Assembly (NCBI RefSeq): GCF_007673235.1
Contig: NZ_VDZH01000001.1
Location: 549,261-613,260, forward strand
Direction of reading: 5' to 3'
Source: Curtobacterium pusillum
Lineage (GTDB): Bacteria; Actinomycetota; Actinomycetes; Actinomycetales; Microbacteriaceae
Length of the DNA: 64,000 bases
The position numbers and the translations under genes are program-made. Under the pieces are notes generated by a model, which was not told where the DNA came from, did not search any database, and saw only the letters and a list, made by a program, of their open reading frames with translations. This document shows positions 62,923-64,000 of this stretch, one piece after another (within the stretch, counting starts at the first letter, position 1; each line of letters begins with the position of its first letter).

Positions 62923-62962
62923 CGAACGGCCCGCCACCTCCGAGGAGGTGACGGGCCGTTCG
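62923..62962. terminator. Bidirectional terminator between DUF3093 and DUF4193
   Basis: 19 bp arms (62923-62941, 62944-62962; CGAACGGCCCGCCACCTCC with one mismatch) between convergent genes. A family B half-site (62862-62874) lies just upstream. Confidence 0.8.
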
Positions 62963-62990
62963 TGTTCGTACGTTCCCGTCGGTACTGCCC

Positions 62991-63290
62991 CTAGAGCGCC
63001 GCGCACTCCGCGCAGACCGGGCCGAGCTTCGACTCGTGGTCGAGCTGCGAGCGGTGCTTCACCAGGAAGCACTCGACGCAGGTGAACTCGTCGACCTGGG
63101 GCGGGAGCACGACGACGTCGAGGTCGACGTCGCTGAGGTCCTGTCCGGCGAGCTCGAAGCTGCCGGGGTTGTCGGAATCATCGTCGACGACCCCCGACAT
63201 CTTGTCGGGAACGCGCTCCTTGAGGGCCTCGATCGACTCCGAGTCGGAGTTGTCGTCGGTCTTCCGGGGGGCGTCGTAATCGGTGGCCAT
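62991..63290 (-). CDS. DUF4193 family protein (zinc-ribbon-like)
   Basis: 99 residues. Start ATG 63290 (MATDYDAPRKTDD), with an in-frame ATG two codons upstream at 63296. The C-terminus has CVECFLVKHRSQL and CAEC, a four-Cys zinc-binding pair typical of DUF4193; the middle is acidic. Conserved in actinobacteria next to the dut/sepH region. Function unknown. Confidence 0.9.
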   Translation of the reverse strand: MATDYDAPRKTDDNSDSESIEALKERVPDKMSGVVDDDSDNPGSFELAGQDLSDVDLDVVVLPPQVDEFTCVECFLVKHRSQLDHESKLGPVCAECAAL

Positions 63291-63554
63291 GCCCATCCAT
63301 TTCTCGTATCGAGAGGTCGTCGCCGGTGATCGGCGGCGACAGTTTGCACCACGTCTCGCCAGAGCGCAAACCGAAGTCTCCGGCGGGTCGTTCTGGCGCT
63401 GCAACCCGTCGTCGTGCACAGCTATTCCCGGCGTCCGGAAACGCGTCGCGGCAGTCCGCGGCACGCCCGTGCGCCTCCGCGTGAACGGGTGTCCACGGCT
63501 GCATACTCCTGGGGTACGACGCACGACCGTACGCGACGCTCGGAAGGCGGAACC

Positions 63555-64000
63555 ATGCAAGACGTGAGAGTCATCGGAGTGGAGTCCGGGGCACTCCTGC
63601 TCGCGACCGACGGCGGCACCGAGTTCCGGCTGCCCGTGACCTCGTCGCTGCCGGGCCAGGTCCGGCAGGCGAACCCCGAGGCCGGTCCGCAGAAGCGCGT
63701 GTCCCCGAAGGACGTCCAGGCCCGCATCCGTGGTGGTGCCGACGCCGCCGAGGTCGCCGCGGCGCTCGACGTCGACGTCGAGTACGTCCGTCGCTTCGAG
63801 GGCCCCGTGCTCGCCGAGCGTGCGTTCATCCTCGACGCCGCACACCGCGTCGCCGTGACCCCGGTCGACGACGAGGCCCCCGACACCTTCGGCGAGGCGA
63901 TCACCGCCAAGCTCGAGGCCGGCGAGGCCACGGCGGTCAGCTGGGCCTCGTGGAAGCACGTCGAGAGCGGCTGGCAGGTGCGCGTGCACTACACCGCGGC
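63555..64000 (+). CDS. sepH: Septation protein SepH (partial, N-terminal part)
   Basis: The first 148 codons are present; the gene runs off the window end. The N-terminus (VRVIGVESGALLLATDGGTE, FRLPVTSSLP), then KRVSPKDVQARIRGGADAAE and AALDVDVEYVRRFEGPVLAE, is the SepH/DUF3071 domain with its helix-turn-helix-like segment. SepH binds FtsZ and stimulates Z-ring assembly in actinobacteria. Start ATG 63555 has GGAAGGCGG upstream. Confidence 0.92.
   Translation, partial: MQDVRVIGVESGALLLATDGGTEFRLPVTSSLPGQVRQANPEAGPQKRVSPKDVQARIRGGADAAEVAAALDVDVEYVRRFEGPVLAERAFILDAAHRVAVTPVDDEAPDTFGEAITAKLEAGEATAVSWASWKHVESGWQVRVHYTA

Overview
This 64 kb window is very GC-rich, with tightly packed genes that often overlap by 4 bp (ATGA/GTGA) and many GTG or TTG starts. 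The gene content (DUF3000, DUF3159, DUF3710, DUF3093, DUF4193, SepH, a RamB-type regulator, a GapB-type dehydrogenase and a Gram-positive flagellar set) points to an actinobacterium, most likely Microbacteriaceae such as Curtobacterium or a close relative. The genus is inference.

Region by region. 1-3561: the end of an IclR-type regulator, a histidine/aromatic ammonia-lyase homologue lacking the residues that form the MIO cofactor, an MFS transporter and HutD, all overlapping like one operon. 3693-10630: a gluconeogenesis-looking locus, with ppsA divergent from a RamB-like regulator, then a phosphoenolpyruvate carboxykinase homologue without catalytic motifs, overlapping a GapB-type dehydrogenase. 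10793-14498: a CPA1 cation/proton antiporter, an EamA transporter with a histidine-rich tail co-transcribed with a KmtR-like ArsR metal sensor, and a DoxX protein.

14647-32662 is a flagellar cluster. A 10 kb minus-strand operon runs flgB-flgC-fliE-F-G-H-I-J, a NlpC/P60 hydrolase, fliK-flgD-flgE. fliC-fliD-fliS-fliT-like and a FliA/WhiG-type sigma factor are also on the minus strand, and flgN-flgK-flgL-fliW is on the plus strand. Three promoters of the form T(A/T)AC-N15-(G/C)CCGANAG precede flgB, fliC and flgN, so the local sigma factor probably drives the structural genes. The export gate, the switch proteins FliM/FliN and the stator genes are absent from the window.

32907-37788 holds an AbiEi/DUF559-type nuclease-like protein, an EcsC-like protein, FabH, an aldo/keto reductase and a tyrosine phosphatase. 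38067-43538 is an ESX/WXG-type polymorphic toxin locus (DUF6177, a small protein, DUF6507, a 701-residue toxin, a CdiI-like immunity protein, two paralogous Imm52-like proteins). Base composition drops sharply at the toxin C-terminus and immunity genes. 43716-47678: amtB with a GlnR-like operator, a ZapE/AFG1 ATPase, sseA and sufE. 47856-64000 is conserved actinobacterial core: an alpha/beta hydrolase, DUF3000, RNase D, fadA-fadB, a lipoprotein, dxs, aconitase, DUF3159, DUF3710, dut, DUF3093, DUF4193 and the start of sepH.

Four families of intergenic palindromes (called A to D here) recur at gene ends, and half-sites of family B (CCTGGAGGCRCGG) also lie inside genes. No tRNA, rRNA, CRISPR array or insertion sequence was seen.
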